Below are positions 30,410 through 32,674 of a stretch of DNA of 32,674 nucleotides, piece after piece. Both the position numbers and the translations under genes were made by a program. Below the pieces are notes generated by a model, which made no database searches, was not told where the DNA came from, and saw nothing but the letters and a program-made list of their open reading frames with translations. Source of the stretch: Candidatus Poribacteria bacterium (lineage in GTDB: Bacteria > Poribacteria > WGA-4E > WGA-3G). Position 1 is the stretch's first letter; every line of letters starts with the position of its first letter. The stretch is from the NCBI GenBank assembly GCA_009839975.1, contig VXOP01000349.1, forward strand, positions 1 to 32,674, written 5' to 3'.

Positions 30410-32674
30410 ATGCGAATTTTGAATAAATCCAGTTCTTTATTTTTTCTCTTCACGTTTTTCATGTGTTTCAATGCATTTTTTCCATTGAACATTGATGCAC
30501 AAGGGAACGTTCAACCTGTTCTCGCTTCTATTAGCGATAACTACACTTTTGAGACGATTGATGTTCCGGATGTAAACTTTTTGTCATTAACTGCAAGTAG
30601 CGACTTTGAAGATTATGCAGGCTACACACGCAGTGCTGATGGAGAAAGAGATGTCGCCTTCACCCTCATTGATGGCGTCTTTAAGACTTACGAATTCCCC
30701 GATGCACAAAACACATATTTCTTTGCACTCGGGAATAATGGGAACGCTGCCGGACACTACGAGGATAGTGAAGGACTGTTCCACGGTATCGTCTTAGAAA
30801 ATGGCAAATTGCGACAATACGATTTTCCAGGTTCCGTACAAACCGAGATATACGGCATTAGTGACGCTACAGGTGCACTGACAGGCAACTTCACAGACGA
30901 ATCGGGTGTTCGCCGCGGATTCTCGGCTGACGAAATAATTGAAGTTCCCGGCGCAACTGAAACATTCACTGATTTCGTCAACGCAAGCGGTGGTATGGTC
31001 GGCAGTTACATAGACGCTGACGGTATATATCATCCTTATATACGAACACCCAATGGTCGTTTTGTATCTCTTGACCTACCAAGTGCAGCGCAGTTGGAAT
31101 ACTTTTTTGTGCACGGTATCAACGATGTAAACGTTGTCGTTGCTCGCACCAAACTCGTAGGTGGACTCCCGGGTACCCTTGTCGGTACATTTCAGGGAGG
31201 GCTAAAAAGATTTGAGGTTCCAGGCAGCGTTAGTACAGAGGGATATAATATCAATCAAGATGGATCCATCGTCGGACACTACGACACAGGAGATGGACTA
31301 AGGCACGGCTTCATCGCAAGACCCATAACTGACCCCGATGAACCCGTTGTAGATGTTCCCGCCCCCACTCCCACACTTGAAGAACTCAATTATACTTTTG
31401 AGAGTATCAATGTTCCCGGTGTAGACTATTTAGCGGTGACGGCAAGTAGCGACTTTGAGGATTATGCTGGATACACGCGAAATGCCGATGGAAAAGAGGT
31501 CGCCTTTACGCTCATCGCCGGTGCCTTTACCACCTATGATTTTCCAGACTCCCAGAAAACACATTTCTATGCACTTGGGAATGATGGAAAAGCTGCAGGA
31601 CACTATCAGGATAGCGACGGTCTGTTCCACGGTGTCATCCTTGAAAATGATGAACTGACACAATACGATTTCCCAAATGCTGTCCAAACCGAGATATATG
31701 GTATCAGTGATGCAACTGGTGCACTGACAGGCAACTTCACAGATGAATCTGGAATCCGTCGCGGATTCTCTGGAGATATAATCGTTGAGTCACCAGGGGC
31801 AACGGAAACTCATGCTTACTTTGTGGATATGAGCGGACGTATCGTGGGTAGCTACGTTGATGCTGGTGGTATATATCATCCATACATGCGTCAACTAAAT
31901 GGTAGGTTTATTTCTCTTGATCTGCCACAAGCTGCAATGTTTGAATACTTTTTTGTACACGGTATTAACGATGCCGGGCTCTCGTTGGCAGATCAAAACG
32001 GATCGGGAATGTCGTCCGCACTTCTGTCGGATCACTACAGCACGGACTACGTCCATTGGTATTCCCAGGCAGCGTTAGCACAGAAGGGTGGAATATTAAC
32101 CAAGACCATTCTGTTGTCGGATACTACGACACAGCGGATGGACGCAGACACGGATTCATCGCAAGACTTTCCACTAAAGAAGATAGCGAACGTTATGCCA
32201 ACATTTTCAATCTCAAGTTGTCAAAAGGTCTGAACATGGTATCGCTACCTTTAGCAACACCAAAGCCGATAAACGCAAGAGCATTCGCAGGATTGACAGG
32301 ATCAACAATGGTCATCGCACTTGATGCCGATAACCAACGTTTCATCGGTTGGACCCCGGACTCACCGGATAACGGGTTTGAAATTGAGGGTGGACAAGGT
32401 TATATCGTCAATGTAGCATCAGATCGCGATGTCGCTTTCGTCGGTGCAGAGTGGCGCAACGAAACAGCAGCAGCTGCAGCTCCCAGCGTAACACCACTTC
32501 CAACACAGCAGCAGACCTGGGCATTCATCGTAAGTGGACACTTAGACGGTAAACAGAAATACGACGGTTATCACATCACAGTCAGAAACCTGCGAACTCG
32601 CAACGTTATGACCACACAAGTGCAGGATAACTACTTCGCCGCTGCTACAGCCGACCTCAGTTACCGAAGTGTCG
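30410..32674 (+). pseudogene. Second HAF-repeat secreted protein, frameshifted, runs off window
   Basis: This paralog of the 27201 gene starts at ATG 30410 behind AAAGGGAGAGG, with a signal peptide ending near NIDAQ. It has the same two HAF-repeat units (about 40-300 and 325-520). At about 31972-31976 one base is missing in a C/G run (GATGCCGGGCTC, where the paralog predicts GCCCGGGCT). The frame then ends at 32231-32233. The true continuation, in the next frame from 31975, reads ALVGRSKRIGN, PGSVSTEGWNINQD, GLNMVSLPLATPKPINA and AWAFIVSGHLDGKQKYDGY up to the window end, closely tracking the paralog. The sorting domain is expected beyond the window. It is either a recent frameshift mutation or an assembly error. 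If the latter, this is an intact gene. Confidence 0.85.

Overview
This window reads as chromosomal DNA of an uncultivated, moderately AT-rich Gram-negative-type bacterium. The gene mix best fits Candidatus Poribacteria or a close relative. That guess rests on a PhyH-family dioxygenase, several Zn-dependent dehydrogenases, a DUF6785-like membrane protein, a large secreted HAF-repeat protein ending in a T9SS-like NYPNPFNPETWIPYRL sorting region, and small accessory families shared with cyanobacteria. No rRNA or taxonomic marker was checked, so the assignment is an inference.

Layout. (1) Positions 1-1484, minus strand: an accessory patch with a small hypothetical protein cut by the window edge and two tandem PD-(D/E)XK-like nuclease paralogs, the downstream one frameshifted. 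(2) 1714-7604, minus: a lipoate ligase/octanoyltransferase overlapping a beta-propeller protein; an OLD-like AAA ATPase tightly coupled to a PIN-type nuclease (the best candidate for a defence or toxin module here); and an 859-residue membrane protein with two VWA domains. (3) 7754-13092: a six-haem secreted cytochrome c behind a good sigma70-type promoter, a palindromic repeat, a convergent PhyH dioxygenase, a polytopic membrane protein, and an orphan beta-class DNA methyltransferase. (4) 13400-22402, plus: a consensus promoter drives ribulose-phosphate epimerase and two sugar-alcohol-type dehydrogenases, the second lacking its catalytic zinc cysteine. These are followed by apt, tRNA-Arg(CCU), secD, secF, an unknown gene and a sigma54-type activator. 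(5) 22411-25233, minus: fused remnants of a Uma2 nuclease and a nucleotidyltransferase, the latter's small partner, a MoxR ATPase and a GHMP sugar kinase. (6) 25392-26222: a solitary IS607-type serine recombinase with two promoters, one overlapping tandem 15-bp repeats and one implying a leaderless mRNA. (7) 26340-32674, plus: a solitary trpA, then two paralogous secreted HAF-repeat proteins. A HicB-like gene whose stop codon lies in a dispersed repeat, and a perfect 17-bp inverted repeat, sit between the paralogs. The second paralog carries a one-base frameshift and runs off the window.

How the genes work together: housekeeping functions (protein export by SecDF, purine salvage, pentose-phosphate epimerisation, tryptophan synthesis, lipoylation) alternate with accessory islands of nuclease, toxin-antitoxin-like, mobile and repeat DNA. 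The secreted products (cytochrome, HAF-repeat proteins, VWA protein) depend on Sec export, whose accessory subunits SecD and SecF are encoded here. Two single-base frameshifts and one fusion of gene fragments show that the accessory genes are decaying or that the assembly has local errors.
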